64,000 nt of DNA from Rhodocyclaceae bacterium UBA2271 (GCA_002347405.1 DDXB01000041.1:18859-82858), one strand, 5' to 3'. Positions 34,914 to 44,004 are shown, counted from the stretch's first letter. Notes: generated by a model from the letters alone, not told the origin. Translations and numbers: made by a program.

Positions 34914-35207
34914 ATGTTGATTACCTTGAAGTCCCCCGCGAGCGGCGATGTGATCATGCTTGAAGCCAGCGGCAAACAGATACTGGAACTGTTGGGCAAG
35001 GATTCTTCCGCGACCAAGGGCATCATTACTGTTGAACAGTTACCTGCCGCAATCGCCGCCTTGAAGCATGCCGTCGAGGCTGACAGGGACACAGCCACCG
35101 CGGGCAATGCGGAGCAGAGCATTCGCTTGTTCCAGCGGGCGCCGCCGATTCTCGAATTGCTGGAACGATCATTGCAGGACAAGACGCCCGTCACATGGGG
35201 CGTGTGA
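34914..35207 (+). CDS. DUF1840 domain protein
   Basis: ATG 34914 follows AAGGATAGC. The 97-residue product matches the DUF1840 pattern seen in betaproteobacteria: MLITLKSPASGDVIMLEASG, then ATKGIITVEQLPAAIAALKH and a C-terminal IRLFQRAPPILELLERS. It is soluble; its function is unknown. The C-terminal half is helical and suggests a protein-protein contact. The 190-bp spacer upstream shows no other gene. The next gene, an HPF-like factor, starts about 70 bp downstream on the same strand. Confidence 0.85.
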   Translation: MLITLKSPASGDVIMLEASGKQILELLGKDSSATKGIITVEQLPAAIAALKHAVEADRDTATAGNAEQSIRLFQRAPPILELLERSLQDKTPVTWGV

Positions 35208-35275
35208 GCGCTCTTGACCCAAGCCCGCTGGACCAGCACATATTTCACCAAGCAACGAGAGAACAGGAGAGCACC

Positions 35276-35638
35276 ATGCAGGTCCAAATCAATACCGACC
35301 GTAACATCGAAGGTCACGAGGCGCTGGCGACTCACGTCAGAGGTCTAGTAGAGCACGCCCTGAGCCGCATCAGCGCTCATGTCACGCGGGTTGAATGCCA
35401 TCTGACTGACGAGAATGGCCACAAGAGCGGCGCGAACGACAAGCGCTGTGTGATGGAAGCCCGTCTCCAGGGTCATCAGCCCATAGCTGTCACTCACCAC
35501 GCAGCGACCGTGCACCAAGCCGTCGATGGCGCCGCACAAAAATTGACCCGGCTGGTCGAGAGCACGATCGAGCGACGCCGCGATCACAACAATCAAGCGC
35601 CTCGCCCCGCCCAGGACTCGCAAATTCGGGAGGACTGA
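35276..35638 (+). CDS. HPF/RaiA-family ribosome-associated factor
   Basis: ATG 35276 follows CAGGAGA. The 120-residue product has the Sigma-54 modulation/HPF fold: MQVQINTDRNIEGHEALATH, LSRISAHVTRVECHLTDENG, DKRCVMEARLQGHQPIAVTH and VHQAVDGAAQKLTRLVEST. Such proteins bind the 30S decoding centre and promote ribosome dormancy under stress. It has only the N-terminal binding domain plus a short charged tail, as in short HPF. Placed before katG, it fits a stress-response neighbourhood. Confidence 0.88.
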   Translation: MQVQINTDRNIEGHEALATHVRGLVEHALSRISAHVTRVECHLTDENGHKSGANDKRCVMEARLQGHQPIAVTHHAATVHQAVDGAAQKLTRLVESTIERRRDHNNQAPRPAQDSQIRED

Positions 35639-35988
35639 CGAGCGGCACTCGGCAGGGCAGTTCTTCGAACGTCCCGAGCCGGCGGGACGCCTGGCCGAGA
35701 TCAAGGCACGTGCCTTCATGGCGTATGGCGGACGCCGGGAACGGCGCCTATACTGCATGACATGCAAATCGAATTGCCAGGGAAGCGCTCAGGTCTGTCA
35801 CGCCGACGAAGACCAGCTTCCCGCCTGTTGATCCTGCTGAATTCCGGCCTGCGCCGGCATGACGGCATCCCCTTAGGGAATGCCTATCGACATGATTGAC
35901 ATACCCAACTGGACGGATGGGTACCGGAAGGTCGAAGATGGTCATGCGACAACAACTCGTGTTGTTAGTTAATCAAGGAGGTAACACC
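35639..35988. promoter_or_regulatory. Upstream region of katG with a small palindrome
   Basis: No gene is seen. CCGGC-CTGC-GCCGG (35844-35857) within ATTCCGGC...GGCATGACGG is a short REP-like palindrome widespread in proteobacterial spacers. TTGACA at 35898-35903 is the best -35-like hexamer before katG, but no clear -10 follows at normal spacing. An OxyR site is expected for a katG gene; none could be assigned by eye. Confidence 0.4.
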
Positions 35989-38160
35989 ATGTCTGAAAAC
36001 AAATGTCCGTTTGTACACAAAGCCGGTAGCGGGACCTCGAACCAAGATTGGTGGCCGAACCAGCTGCGCCTGGAAATCCTGCACCAGAACACCCCCGCAT
36101 CCAGCCCGATGGGCGAAGACTTCAACTACGCCGAGGAATTCAAGACTCTCGACCTCAAGGCCGTCAAGAAGGACCTGACCGCCCTGATGACCGACTCGCA
36201 AGAGTGGTGGCCCGCGGATTACGGCCACTATGGGCCCTTCTTCATCCGCATGGCCTGGCACAGCGCCGGCACCTACCGCACCGGTGACGGCCGCGGCGGC
36301 GCGGGCCATGGCAACCAGCGTTTCGCCCCGCTCAACAGCTGGCCCGACAACGTCAACCTCGACAAGGCGCGCCGGCTGCTGTGGCCGATCAAGCAAAAAT
36401 ACGGCAAGAAAATCTCCTGGGCCGACCTGATCATTCTTGCCGGCAACGTCGCCATGGAATCGATGGGCTTCAAGACCTTCGGCTTTGCCGGCGGGCGCGA
36501 GGATATCTGGGCGCCGGAGATCGACGTCTACTGGGGCAATGAAGAAAAGTGGCTGGACGACAAGTCCCGCTATACCGGCGAACGCAACCTCGAAAATCCG
36601 CTCGCCGCCGTGCAGATGGGCCTGATCTATGTCAATCCGGAAGGCCCGGGCGGCAACCCCGATCCCCTCGGGTCCGGTCGCGACGTGCGCGAGACCTTCG
36701 CGCGCATGGCGATGAACGACGAAGAAACCGTGGCGCTCACCTGCGGCGGCCACACCTTCGGCAAATGCCACGGCGCCGGTCCGGCCACGCACGTGGGGCC
36801 GGAACCCGAAGCCGCACCCATCGAGCAGATGGGCCTGGGCTGGAAGAACAGCTTCAAGAGCGGCATCGGCGGCGACCAGATCGGCAGCGGGCTGGAAGGC
36901 TCGTGGACGCCAACCCCGATCAAGTGGGACATGAGCTATCTCGACATGCTGTTCGGCAACGAATGGGAACTGACCAAGAGCCCGGCGGGCGCCCAGCAGT
37001 GGACGCCGAAACAGGCGACCGACAGCAACATGGCGCCGGACGCGCATGATGCGTCAAAGAAAGTGCCGATCATCATGACCACCGCCGACATGGCGATGCG
37101 CATGGATCCGATCTATGAGCCGATCGCCCGGCGCTTCCACAAGAATCCGCAGGAATTCGCCGACGCCTTCGCCCGCGCCTGGTTCAAGCTGACCCACCGC
37201 GACATGGGACCCCGTGCGCGCTACCTCGGCGCCGAAGTACCTGCGGAGGCGCTGCTCTGGCAAGACCCCATCCCCGCCATCGATCACAAGTTGATCGACG
37301 AGAAGGACATTGCCGCCCTCAAGGCCAAAGTACTGGCGTCCGGGCTGAGTGTTTCCGAGTTGGTCTCGACCGCCTGGGCCTCGGCATCAACGTTCCGCAG
37401 CAGCGACAAGCGTGGCGGCGCCAATGGCGCGCGCATCCGCCTTGCGCCGCAAAAGGATTGGGCAGCCAACCAGCCGCAGCAACTGGCAAGCGTGCTGGGC
37501 AAGCTCGAAGGCATCCAGCGTGAGTTCAACGCGGGCGGCAAGAAGGTCTCGATGGCCGACCTGATCGTGCTGGCCGGCTGCGCCGGTGTCGAAGCAGCGG
37601 CCAAGAAAGCGGGCCAGGCAGTGACGGTACCATTCACGCCCGGCCGCATGGACGCCACGCAGGAACAGACTGATACGGAATCCTTCGGCGTGCTCGAACC
37701 GATCGCCGATGGCTTCCGCAACTTCCAGAAGGCCAAATACTCTGTCTCGGCCGAGGAGTTGCTGCTTGACAAGGCGCAGTTGCTGACGCTCAGCGCACCC
37801 GAGATGACCGTGCTGGTCGGCGGCATGCGCGCGCTGAACGCGAATGTCGGCCAATCCAAGCACGGCGTCTTCACCAAGCAGCCGGGGGCGCTCACCAACG
37901 ACTTTTTCATCAACCTGCTCGACATGGGCACGACCTGGAAGCCCGTTTCCGACGCCGGGGACGAGTTCGAAGGGCGTGACCGCAAGACCGGCGCAGTCAA
38001 ATGGACCGGCACCCGCGTCGATCTGGTCTTCGGTTCGAACTCCCAACTCCGGGCCATCGCGGAAGCCTATGCGTGCGGCGACGCGCAGCAGAAGTTCGTG
38101 CAAGACTTCGTGGCAGCCTGGAACAAGGTGATGAACCTGGATCGTTTCGACCTGGCGTAA
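35989..38160 (+). CDS. katG: Catalase-peroxidase
   Basis: The start is set at ATG 35989, preceded by AAGGAGG. The 723-residue haem enzyme destroys hydrogen peroxide. The distal pocket has R-M-A-W90-H91 in MAWHSAGTYRTGDGRGGAGH. The covalent Trp-Tyr-Met adduct needed for catalase activity can form from W90, Y214 (GLIYVNPEGPGGNPDP) and M240 (MAMNDEET), with the spacing of M. tuberculosis KatG. The proximal histidine is H255 in GGHTFGKCHGAG. The inactive C-terminal duplicate domain is full length. A strong terminator follows 31 bp after the stop. Confidence 0.98.
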   Translation: MSENKCPFVHKAGSGTSNQDWWPNQLRLEILHQNTPASSPMGEDFNYAEEFKTLDLKAVKKDLTALMTDSQEWWPADYGHYGPFFIRMAWHSAGTYRTGDGRGGAGHGNQRFAPLNSWPDNVNLDKARRLLWPIKQKYGKKISWADLIILAGNVAMESMGFKTFGFAGGREDIWAPEIDVYWGNEEKWLDDKSRYTGERNLENPLAAVQMGLIYVNPEGPGGNPDPLGSGRDVRETFARMAMNDEETVALTCGGHTFGKCHGAGPATHVGPEPEAAPIEQMGLGWKNSFKSGIGGDQIGSGLEGSWTPTPIKWDMSYLDMLFGNEWELTKSPAGAQQWTPKQATDSNMAPDAHDASKKVPIIMTTADMAMRMDPIYEPIARRFHKNPQEFADAFARAWFKLTHRDMGPRARYLGAEVPAEALLWQDPIPAIDHKLIDEKDIAALKAKVLASGLSVSELVSTAWASASTFRSSDKRGGANGARIRLAPQKDWAANQPQQLASVLGKLEGIQREFNAGGKKVSMADLIVLAGCAGVEAAAKKAGQAVTVPFTPGRMDATQEQTDTESFGVLEPIADGFRNFQKAKYSVSAEELLLDKAQLLTLSAPEMTVLVGGMRALNANVGQSKHGVFTKQPGALTNDFFINLLDMGTTWKPVSDAGDEFEGRDRKTGAVKWTGTRVDLVFGSNSQLRAIAEAYACGDAQQKFVQDFVAAWNKVMNLDRFDLA

Positions 38161-38191
38161 TCCTCGCAGACGGGACTTAACCGTCCCACAT

Positions 38192-38251
38192 CGCGCAGCC
38201 TCGACCTGACATCGGCTTATCCTGAATCAGGTTGGGGTTGCGCGTTTTTTT
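38192..38251 (+). terminator. Rho-independent terminator after katG
   Basis: A long stem pairs CGCGCA (38192-38197) with TGCGCG (38239-38244) and inner ACCTGA with TCAGGT. It is followed directly by seven T residues. Confidence 0.9.
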
Positions 38252-38303
38252 GTCTGCAGCGGCCGAGGCTGGCGCCATGCCCACCACATACGATTGCTGG
38301 AGC

Positions 38304-38354
38304 AAAGTCGGCGTGACCCAAGGGAATCCCCTTTTCGGGACTGGCGAGACGGTG
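38304..38354 (-). repeat. Family A repeat, hairpin variant
   Basis: AAAGTCGGCGTGACC, then GGGAATCCCCTTTTCGGGAC, then TGGCGAGACGGTG. It is the same variant as the one inside the GT39 gene at 10537-10584. Confidence 0.8.
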
Positions 38355-38388
38355 TGGGTCTGGTAGGGCTGATCTTTGAGCTTCAGCT

Positions 38389-38575
38389 TCATGCCTGGCC
38401 CTTATTTACGAAATCATGCATCGCCTGCTCCACCAGCATCAGCATCAGCAAAACATCGACGGCGGCGATCAAGTCAGCCAACAAACAAAGCCTCGTCGAC
38501 ATCCATATAGCCTTCATATTCCGTCAGATTGCGGCGTTCATGGCAGAGCGCGAACAGCGTTTTGCCGGTGTTCAT
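38389..38575 (-). pseudogene. Possible remnant of a HEPN-like gene
   Basis: On the minus strand a 33-codon open frame from ATG 38575 contains LFALCHERRNLTEYEGYMDV. It stops at 38474, but reading continues in the +1 frame as LADLIAAVDVLLMLMLVEQA to 38389. The R-N-x-x-E-Y-E-G stretch recalls the C-terminal helix of HEPN-domain proteins. The two pieces together look like the end of one protein broken by a frameshift. The rest of 38252-38988 shows only short open frames and repeats, no intact gene. Weak evidence. Confidence 0.3.
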
Positions 38576-38932
38576 CGGCGGCTCCGGGTGCGTTATCCCC
38601 GGAATTCGCCCGGAACCCCATTTTGCCGTTCAAATCGACACCACCCTTCATCGCTCTGAAATCCGCATCAGTCATGGCTTTCAGCGATCTTCCCCTTCAC
38701 TTAACCGGACAGCAGTGAAAATATCTTGGTACTTCATGTACCCGTCTTCAAGACCGCTGGTGGCTGATAACCCCAATGGCATTTGTCGCCGAGACCTGCC
38801 GGCCCGTAGCAAGCGACTTCGCGCGTGACCGCGAGGTTACCGCGACAAGGCGCTGACGGGGTTGCCAGCACTGCCTGGTGCCTGCGTGGCCTGCCACGCA
38901 TCCTGCCGCATTCGCTGAACCCTCCCCAGAGT

Positions 38933-38955
38933 GCCGTCCTGCCAGCGCCGACTTT
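38933..38955 (+). repeat. Family A core
   Basis: GCCGTCCTGCCAGCGCCGAC then TTT, one mismatch from the consensus. It lies just beyond the 3' end of the DUF2189 gene. Confidence 0.8.
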
Positions 38956-38988
38956 GTCGCCGGAGCAGCCGGCAGGTGGAAAGCTGGC

Positions 38989-39747
38989 TTATTTCCCGAC
39001 CAGCGAGCGATAGGCGTGCCAACTGGCATGGCCCAACAGCGGGCCGACCACGATGATGCCGATGAAGCCCATCAGCAGGGCAGCAGCGCTCGCCCAGGCG
39101 ATGATCGCGGCCCAGACCGCCATCGGGCCAAGGTTTGCCGCGACTACCCGCACACTGGTCAGCGCGGCGCTGATGGCATCGGTGTTACGGTCGAGCATCA
39201 TGGGTACGGTGGTCACGCTGATCAGGAATACCAGGGTGGCGAAGCAAAATCCGATGCCCAGCCAGATACCGAGAAAAACGAAGTTATCCGGCGCAACAAT
39301 CTGTCGCAACAGGTCGGCCAGCGTAGACTGGTTGCCGGCATAGAACACGGCGAAGGAGAGCAAAGAGGCACGCGCCCAGACGAGGAAAATGACGCTCAGC
39401 ACCAGTAAAAACAGCAGCAAGTTGTACAAGTTCCTGCGCCATGCCGTCAAGGTCGGGACAAGGCGTTGAGGCAAGCCCGCTTCGCGGCGCTGGCTCAGTG
39501 AGTAGAGGCCGATGGCAAGGGCAGGACTCAGCAGCATGAAACCTGCACTGGCAGCGGCAATGTGCTGCGGTTGATAGCGCAGCACGTAGGCAAGCAGATA
39601 GCCGATCACGGCAAAGCACAGACCGTAGAAAAGGCTCGGCAATGGTGCGGCGCGCAGATCATCGAGGCCGGCGCGCAACCAGGCAAAAGGGGTATGCAGT
39701 TCGACCTGGCGGATCTCGATCGGTTGGCGCAGCAGGGTCGTGTCCAT
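38989..39747 (-). CDS. DUF2189 family membrane protein
   Basis: The 252-residue inner-membrane protein has about six helices. The N-terminal QVELHTPFAWLRAGLDDLRA and the C-terminal GFIGIIVVGPLLGHASWHAY segments are typical of DUF2189 proteins, annotated in some genomes near cytochrome c oxidase genes. Function is unknown; no catalytic residues are recognisable. AGGAGGG lies 8-9 nt before the ATG at 39747. The gene stands alone on its strand between katG and the acetamidase gene. Confidence 0.85.
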   Translation of the reverse strand: MDTTLLRQPIEIRQVELHTPFAWLRAGLDDLRAAPLPSLFYGLCFAVIGYLLAYVLRYQPQHIAAASAGFMLLSPALAIGLYSLSQRREAGLPQRLVPTLTAWRRNLYNLLLFLLVLSVIFLVWARASLLSFAVFYAGNQSTLADLLRQIVAPDNFVFLGIWLGIGFCFATLVFLISVTTVPMMLDRNTDAISAALTSVRVVAANLGPMAVWAAIIAWASAAALLMGFIGIIVVGPLLGHASWHAYRSLVGK

Positions 39748-39818
39748 TGATTACCCTCCTTATTCAGTCGGATATCGTACCAGATATGGAGTGGCAGCAA
39801 GGATTTCAAGCAGTCGCC

Positions 39819-39905
39819 ATGCCCCATGCGGGGCATTTCATACCCGCTGCGGGGCACTTTGTCCCGGCGGCCCCGTCCAGCGCCGTCCCGCCAGCGCCGA
39901 CTTTT
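39819..39905 (+). repeat. Family A repeat with doubled left arm
   Basis: CATGCGGGGCATTTCATACC and CTGCGGGGCACTTTGTCCC stand side by side before the core at 39882-39905. This looks like two left arms joined to one core, as if by nested insertion. Confidence 0.85.
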
Positions 39906-39930
39906 CCTGCACCGCGCCGGTGCAGGAAAA
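39902..39930. terminator. 13-bp perfect hairpin, possible bidirectional terminator
   Basis: TTTTCCTGCACCG, loop CGC, then the exact complement ending in AAAA. Its left arm reuses the TTTT end of the family A core. It lies 5 bp from the stop of the acetamidase gene. Confidence 0.5.
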
Positions 39931-39934
39931 ATAA

Positions 39935-41263
39935 CTAAAGCGCGTACTGCTCGCGCACCAAGTCGGCGATGCCCATGCGTTCGAGCACTGGCAGCGGGCA
40001 GAGGAAGGTAACGCGCACCACGCCGGGCAGGCGCGCGATTTCGATCGATCCCGTCAGCGTCGCACGGTTCGATACCTCGTCGTAGGAAAGACCGGTGGCC
40101 CTGGCGGCGCGGTTCAGCCCATTGCTCGTGGCGTCATTGAGGTTCGGCCCGCTGCCGATGAAGGTCAGCGGCGCATTGTCCTCCAGCACCGAGGCGCCGT
40201 AGCGGGCGAGCAGCTCGCGCGCCTTGGCCTTGAGTTCAGGCGTGAGCGGTCGTGCCAGCGGCGGCAAGTCGTCGAGCCTTTGCAGCAGGATCGGGCCGTC
40301 GATGGATAGCCCCTTGAGCAGTTCGACCTGCAATTCGACTTCGCCGGAAACGTCGGTCGTGTGGCCGGCGATCTCGCCGTTGCCCTGCTGTGCGTGCACG
40401 TCGCCGATATAGACACCACCGCCAGGCACCTTGACCGGGCAGATCAGGATCGCGCCGGGCCGCACGGTGTTGACGTCCATGTGACCGTCGGTCTTGTGGC
40501 GGTCGAGCTCTGCCTGGGTGAGTCCGTATTCGTGCGGCGCGCCGACGAGGAAAGCGCCGAAGTCGCCGGCGTTGTGCGAATCGGGCATGTCGCATGAGGG
40601 CGTCGTGCCAAGGTTGCCGACGAAAGGCGCCAGCGGCGCCACCAGGCCCGGCAGGTCGGCCACCGCATAGCTCAGAATCGAGTGCTGCCCGGAAGCCGGC
40701 GGCAGCTTCGCGTACTTGCGCGCGTCGCCGGCGATCAACTCGGCGACGGCATGCGGCACCGTCACCCCGACCTGGGTCTTGGCGTCGAAAACGATGGTGT
40801 AGCCGTGGCTCATGCGGAAGGGGCTGCACTCGGCGCCGCATTTGTCGCAATGCACCGCCTGCTGGCCGATGCCGACGAGATGGGTCGCGGGGGATGGAGC
40901 GCCGCAGCCGGGACAGACGCGCGCGACGAAGGGGTCGCCGACAAAGCGGCCATCGAGGCTCTGCATGACGCCCGAAGCGGTGGCAAGCGAGGTGACTTCG
41001 ACGCGGCGGATGCGCAAGACCAGCACGTCCCCGACTTCGGCCCCCTCAATGGCGACCGGCCGCGTAACCTCGTGGCCGCCCTTGAAGCTGGGCGTGATCA
41101 TCGGTCCCCAGCAGCCCGGGGCGGTGCTGGCAATCAGTGTGCCGCCGCTTTTCAATGGGCCGAGCATCGGCAGGCTCGGGCCGACAATACCTCCGGTAAA
41201 ACTCTCGACGCGCAGGGTGGATTGAGCGGTGGCCGGTTGTTGCAGCAGGGTTTCAGTTGTCAT
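39935..41263 (-). CDS. Acetamidase/formamidase with inserted Cys4 motif
   Basis: The start is set at ATG 41263, preceded by AAGGAGG. The 442-residue product belongs to the FmdA/AmdA family, which hydrolyses formamide or acetamide to ammonia and the acid. Typical segments are GPLKSGGTLIASTAPGCWGP, GGGVYIGDVHAQQGNGEIAG, VSGEVELQVELLKGL and PHEYGLTQAEL. Between residues about 110 and 150 it has CPGCGAPSP...HCDKCGAEC, a likely zinc ribbon that I do not associate with the standard FmdA pattern. No amide or urea porin or regulatory gene is adjacent, so the physiological substrate is open. Confidence 0.85.
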   Translation of the reverse strand: MTTETLLQQPATAQSTLRVESFTGGIVGPSLPMLGPLKSGGTLIASTAPGCWGPMITPSFKGGHEVTRPVAIEGAEVGDVLVLRIRRVEVTSLATASGVMQSLDGRFVGDPFVARVCPGCGAPSPATHLVGIGQQAVHCDKCGAECSPFRMSHGYTIVFDAKTQVGVTVPHAVAELIAGDARKYAKLPPASGQHSILSYAVADLPGLVAPLAPFVGNLGTTPSCDMPDSHNAGDFGAFLVGAPHEYGLTQAELDRHKTDGHMDVNTVRPGAILICPVKVPGGGVYIGDVHAQQGNGEIAGHTTDVSGEVELQVELLKGLSIDGPILLQRLDDLPPLARPLTPELKAKARELLARYGASVLEDNAPLTFIGSGPNLNDATSNGLNRAARATGLSYDEVSNRATLTGSIEIARLPGVVRVTFLCPLPVLERMGIADLVREQYAL

Positions 41264-41365
41264 GGCATTCCTCCTTGAGGAAAAGAACCCAACAGCGGAC
41301 AATAAACTCCTGCACAAAGCGTAGTCGCCGCTTGCCGCGAGCGCAAACAAATTACGCCCCGGAAG

Positions 41366-41403
41366 CAACAAGGGCCGCCTGGCAAGCCAGGCGGCCCTTG
41401 TTG
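41366..41403 (-). terminator. 17-bp perfect hairpin ending the Calvin-cycle cluster
   Basis: CAACAAGGGCCGCCTGG, loop CAAG, exact complement. It lies 19 bp past the fba stop on the minus strand. No T-run follows, but the stem is strong. Confidence 0.75.
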
Positions 41404-41421
41404 ATCTGGAAAAAGCGTTGC

Positions 41422-42486
41422 TTACTTGATAATCGCGTTCAGCTCGCCCTTCTTGTAGCGACCGGCCATCGTTTCGAGGTTGATGACCTTGATCTTGGAC
41501 GCCTGGCCGGCGCAGCCGAAGGCTTCATAGCGGGCCTTGCAGATCGCCTTCATGGCCTTGCGCGCTTCGATCAGGTACTTGCGCGGGTCGAAGTTCTTGC
41601 GATCCTTGTTGAGGAACTGGCGGATCGCGCCGGTGGAGGCCATGCGCAGGTCGGTATCGATGTTGACCTTGCGCACGCCGTGCTTGATACCTTCGACGAT
41701 CTCTTCAACCGGCACGCCGTAGGTGGAGCCCATCTCGCCGCCGTTGTCATTGATGATCTTGAGCCATTCCTGCGGCACGCTGGAGGAACCGTGCATCACC
41801 AGGTGGGTGTTGGGGATGCGGGCGTGGATTTCCTTGATGCGGTCGATGCGCAGCACCGCGCCCGTGGGCGGACGGGTGAACTTGTAGGCGCCGTGTGAGG
41901 TGCCAATCGCGATAGCCAGCGCGTCTACCTGAGTCGCCTTGACGAATTCGGCGGCCTCGTTGGCGTCGGTGAGCAGCTGGTCGTGCGACAGCACGCCTTC
42001 GGCGCCGTGGCCGTCTTCCTTCTCGCCCATGCCGGACTCGAGCGAGCCGAGGCAGCCAAGTTCGCCTTCAACCGACACGCCGATGGCGTGGGCGATATCG
42101 ACGACGTGGCGGGTGGTGTTGACGTTGTAGTCGAAGCTGGAAGGCGTCTTGGCATCTTCCATCAGCGAACCGTCCATCATGACGCTGGAGAAGCCGGAGC
42201 GCATCGACTGGATGCAGATCGCCGGGCTGGCGCCATGGTCCTGGTGCATGACGATCGGGATGTCGGGATGGCTTTCGATGGCCGCCTCGATCAGGTGACG
42301 CAGGTAGGCTTCGCCAGCGTATTTGCGGGCGCCGGCCGAACCCTGCATGATCACCGGGCTGTTGGTTTCCTCGGCAGCTTCCATGATGGCCTGGATCTGT
42401 TCGAGGTTGTTGACGTTGAACGCGGGCAGGCCATAGCCGTTTTCGGCGGCATGGTCCAGCAGTTGGCGCATGGAAACGAGTGGCAT
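41422..42486 (-). CDS. fba: Class II fructose-bisphosphate aldolase (Calvin-cycle subtype)
   Basis: The 354-residue metal-dependent aldolase makes fructose 1,6-bisphosphate from triose phosphates and can also join erythrose 4-phosphate to give sedoheptulose bisphosphate. Zinc-binding histidines are seen in VMHQDHGASP, in AIGTSHGAYKFTR and in LVMHGSSSVPQ. The N-terminus MPLVSMRQLLDHAAENGYGL and the loop LGSLESGMGEKEDGHGAEGV are those of the CbbA-type subgroup. GAGGAG precedes the start. It is the last gene of the cluster and is followed by a strong hairpin. Confidence 0.97.
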   Translation of the reverse strand: MPLVSMRQLLDHAAENGYGLPAFNVNNLEQIQAIMEAAEETNSPVIMQGSAGARKYAGEAYLRHLIEAAIESHPDIPIVMHQDHGASPAICIQSMRSGFSSVMMDGSLMEDAKTPSSFDYNVNTTRHVVDIAHAIGVSVEGELGCLGSLESGMGEKEDGHGAEGVLSHDQLLTDANEAAEFVKATQVDALAIAIGTSHGAYKFTRPPTGAVLRIDRIKEIHARIPNTHLVMHGSSSVPQEWLKIINDNGGEMGSTYGVPVEEIVEGIKHGVRKVNIDTDLRMASTGAIRQFLNKDRKNFDPRKYLIEARKAMKAICKARYEAFGCAGQASKIKVINLETMAGRYKKGELNAIIK

Positions 42487-42518
42487 GAAAGTCTCCTCTT
42501 CTCTGTATGGTTGGTTAG

Positions 42519-43955
42519 TTAAGTAGTTCGGTGTTCGCCGACCCTGACGAGTTTAAGCGTGTTGGTGCCGCCCGCCTGGCCGATGGGTTCGCCATAGGTC
42601 AGCACGATCAGGTCGCCCACTTCGACTGCGCCGGAACGGATTAATTCCTCTTCCGCCTCGAACAGGAGTTCGTCGCGGTCATGGCCGACATAGCGCATCA
42701 TCAAAGGATGCACGCCGCGATAGGCGCTGACCTTGTAGCGCGTGCGCACATCGGGAGTCATCGCATAGATCGGCACGCCACAATCGATGCGCGAGATCCA
42801 CAAGGCGGTCGAGCCCGACTGGGTCAGCGTGGCGATGGCCTTGACCTGCAGGTGGTGCGCCGTGAACAGCGCGGCCATGGCGATCGACTGGTCGATGCGG
42901 GTGAACACCCGCGACAGGAAATGGCGGTCGAGCGCGGCGGCATCGGTAGATTTCTCGGCCTCGTGGCAGATGCGCGCCATGGCCAGGACGGTCTCGACCG
43001 GATAGTCGCCGGCAGCGGTTTCGGCCGACAGCATCACCGCATCGGTGCCGTCGAGGACAGCATTGGCGACATCGGATACTTCGGCGCGCGTCGGGATCGG
43101 ACTCTTGATCATCGACTCCATCATCTGCGTGGCGGTGATGGCAAATTTGTTATGTTCGCGGGCCAGACGGATGATTTTCTTCTGCAGGGCCGGCACGGCG
43201 GCATCGCCGACTTCGACGGCGAGATCGCCGCGCGCCACCATCACGCCGTCGCAGGCGTGCAGGATGTCTTCAAGATTGGCGATGGCCTCGACGCGTTCGA
43301 TCTTGGCGACCACCAGGGCGGCAGACCCGGCCTTGTGCAGGAGCTTGCGCGCCAGGCGCAGGTCGCTGCCGGACTTCGGGAAGGACACGGCGACATAATC
43401 GACCTGCAGATCGGCGGCGGTCTGGATGTCCTCGATGTCCTTGGCCGTCAGCGCCGGCGCGGAAAGGCCACCACCCTGCTTGTTGATGCCCTTGTTGTTC
43501 GACAGGGTGCCGCCGTGGCGCACGATGCAATGGATCTCGCTATCGACGATGCGCTCGATATCCATGACGATGCGGCCATCGTCAAGCAGCAGGGTGTCAC
43601 CGGCTTCGACATCATCGACCAGTTCGGGATAATCGAGGCCGACACGCGCGGTATCACCCATGGGGCACTGGGCATCGAGAATGAACATCTGGCCGTGCTT
43701 CAACACAGCCTTGCCGTCGGCAAACTTGCCGATGCGAATCTTCGGGCCTTGCAGGTCGGCCATCATGCCAACGGTCCGGCCATGTGTCTGCATGGCCCGC
43801 TGCAGCAAGGCAATGCGCCGCTTGTGGTCGTCGATGGTGCCATGAGAGAAATTCAGCCGCACGACATCGATGCCGGCAAAGACCAGCCGGTCAAGCGTGT
43901 CCTGGTCCGATGACGATGGTCCCAGGGTGGCGACGATTTTGGTGGAACGTTGCAT
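42519..43955 (-). CDS. pyk: Pyruvate kinase
   Basis: The 478-residue enzyme converts phosphoenolpyruvate and ADP to pyruvate and ATP. Marks: STKIVATLGPSSSD, VVRLNFSHGTIDDHKRRIAL, ADLQGPKIRIGKF, VAKIERVEAIANLEDIL, MVARGDLAVEVGD, and ATQMMESMIKSPIPTRAEVS. It sits between pgk and fba in a cluster that otherwise serves carbon fixation, giving an exit from 3-phosphoglycerate to pyruvate. No Shine-Dalgarno sequence is visible before the ATG. Instead a GC-rich hairpin (43967-43989) ends 11 nt upstream, so its translation may be held low or coupled. Confidence 0.97.
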   Translation of the reverse strand: MQRSTKIVATLGPSSSDQDTLDRLVFAGIDVVRLNFSHGTIDDHKRRIALLQRAMQTHGRTVGMMADLQGPKIRIGKFADGKAVLKHGQMFILDAQCPMGDTARVGLDYPELVDDVEAGDTLLLDDGRIVMDIERIVDSEIHCIVRHGGTLSNNKGINKQGGGLSAPALTAKDIEDIQTAADLQVDYVAVSFPKSGSDLRLARKLLHKAGSAALVVAKIERVEAIANLEDILHACDGVMVARGDLAVEVGDAAVPALQKKIIRLAREHNKFAITATQMMESMIKSPIPTRAEVSDVANAVLDGTDAVMLSAETAAGDYPVETVLAMARICHEAEKSTDAAALDRHFLSRVFTRIDQSIAMAALFTAHHLQVKAIATLTQSGSTALWISRIDCGVPIYAMTPDVRTRYKVSAYRGVHPLMMRYVGHDRDELLFEAEEELIRSGAVEVGDLIVLTYGEPIGQAGGTNTLKLVRVGEHRTT

Positions 43956-43966
43956 GGGCAGTGAAG

Positions 43967-43989
43967 CGCGCCGCTTCAGTCGCGGCGCG
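43967..43989 (-). promoter_or_regulatory. Hairpin directly upstream of pyk
   Basis: CGCGCCGC and GCGGCGCG enclose a 7-nt loop between the pgk stop and the pyk start, in the place where a ribosome site would be expected. It could set relative expression of pgk and pyk by partial termination, RNA processing or translation control. Confidence 0.45.
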
Positions 43990-44004
43990 TTTTAAAGTTG
44001 GCTA

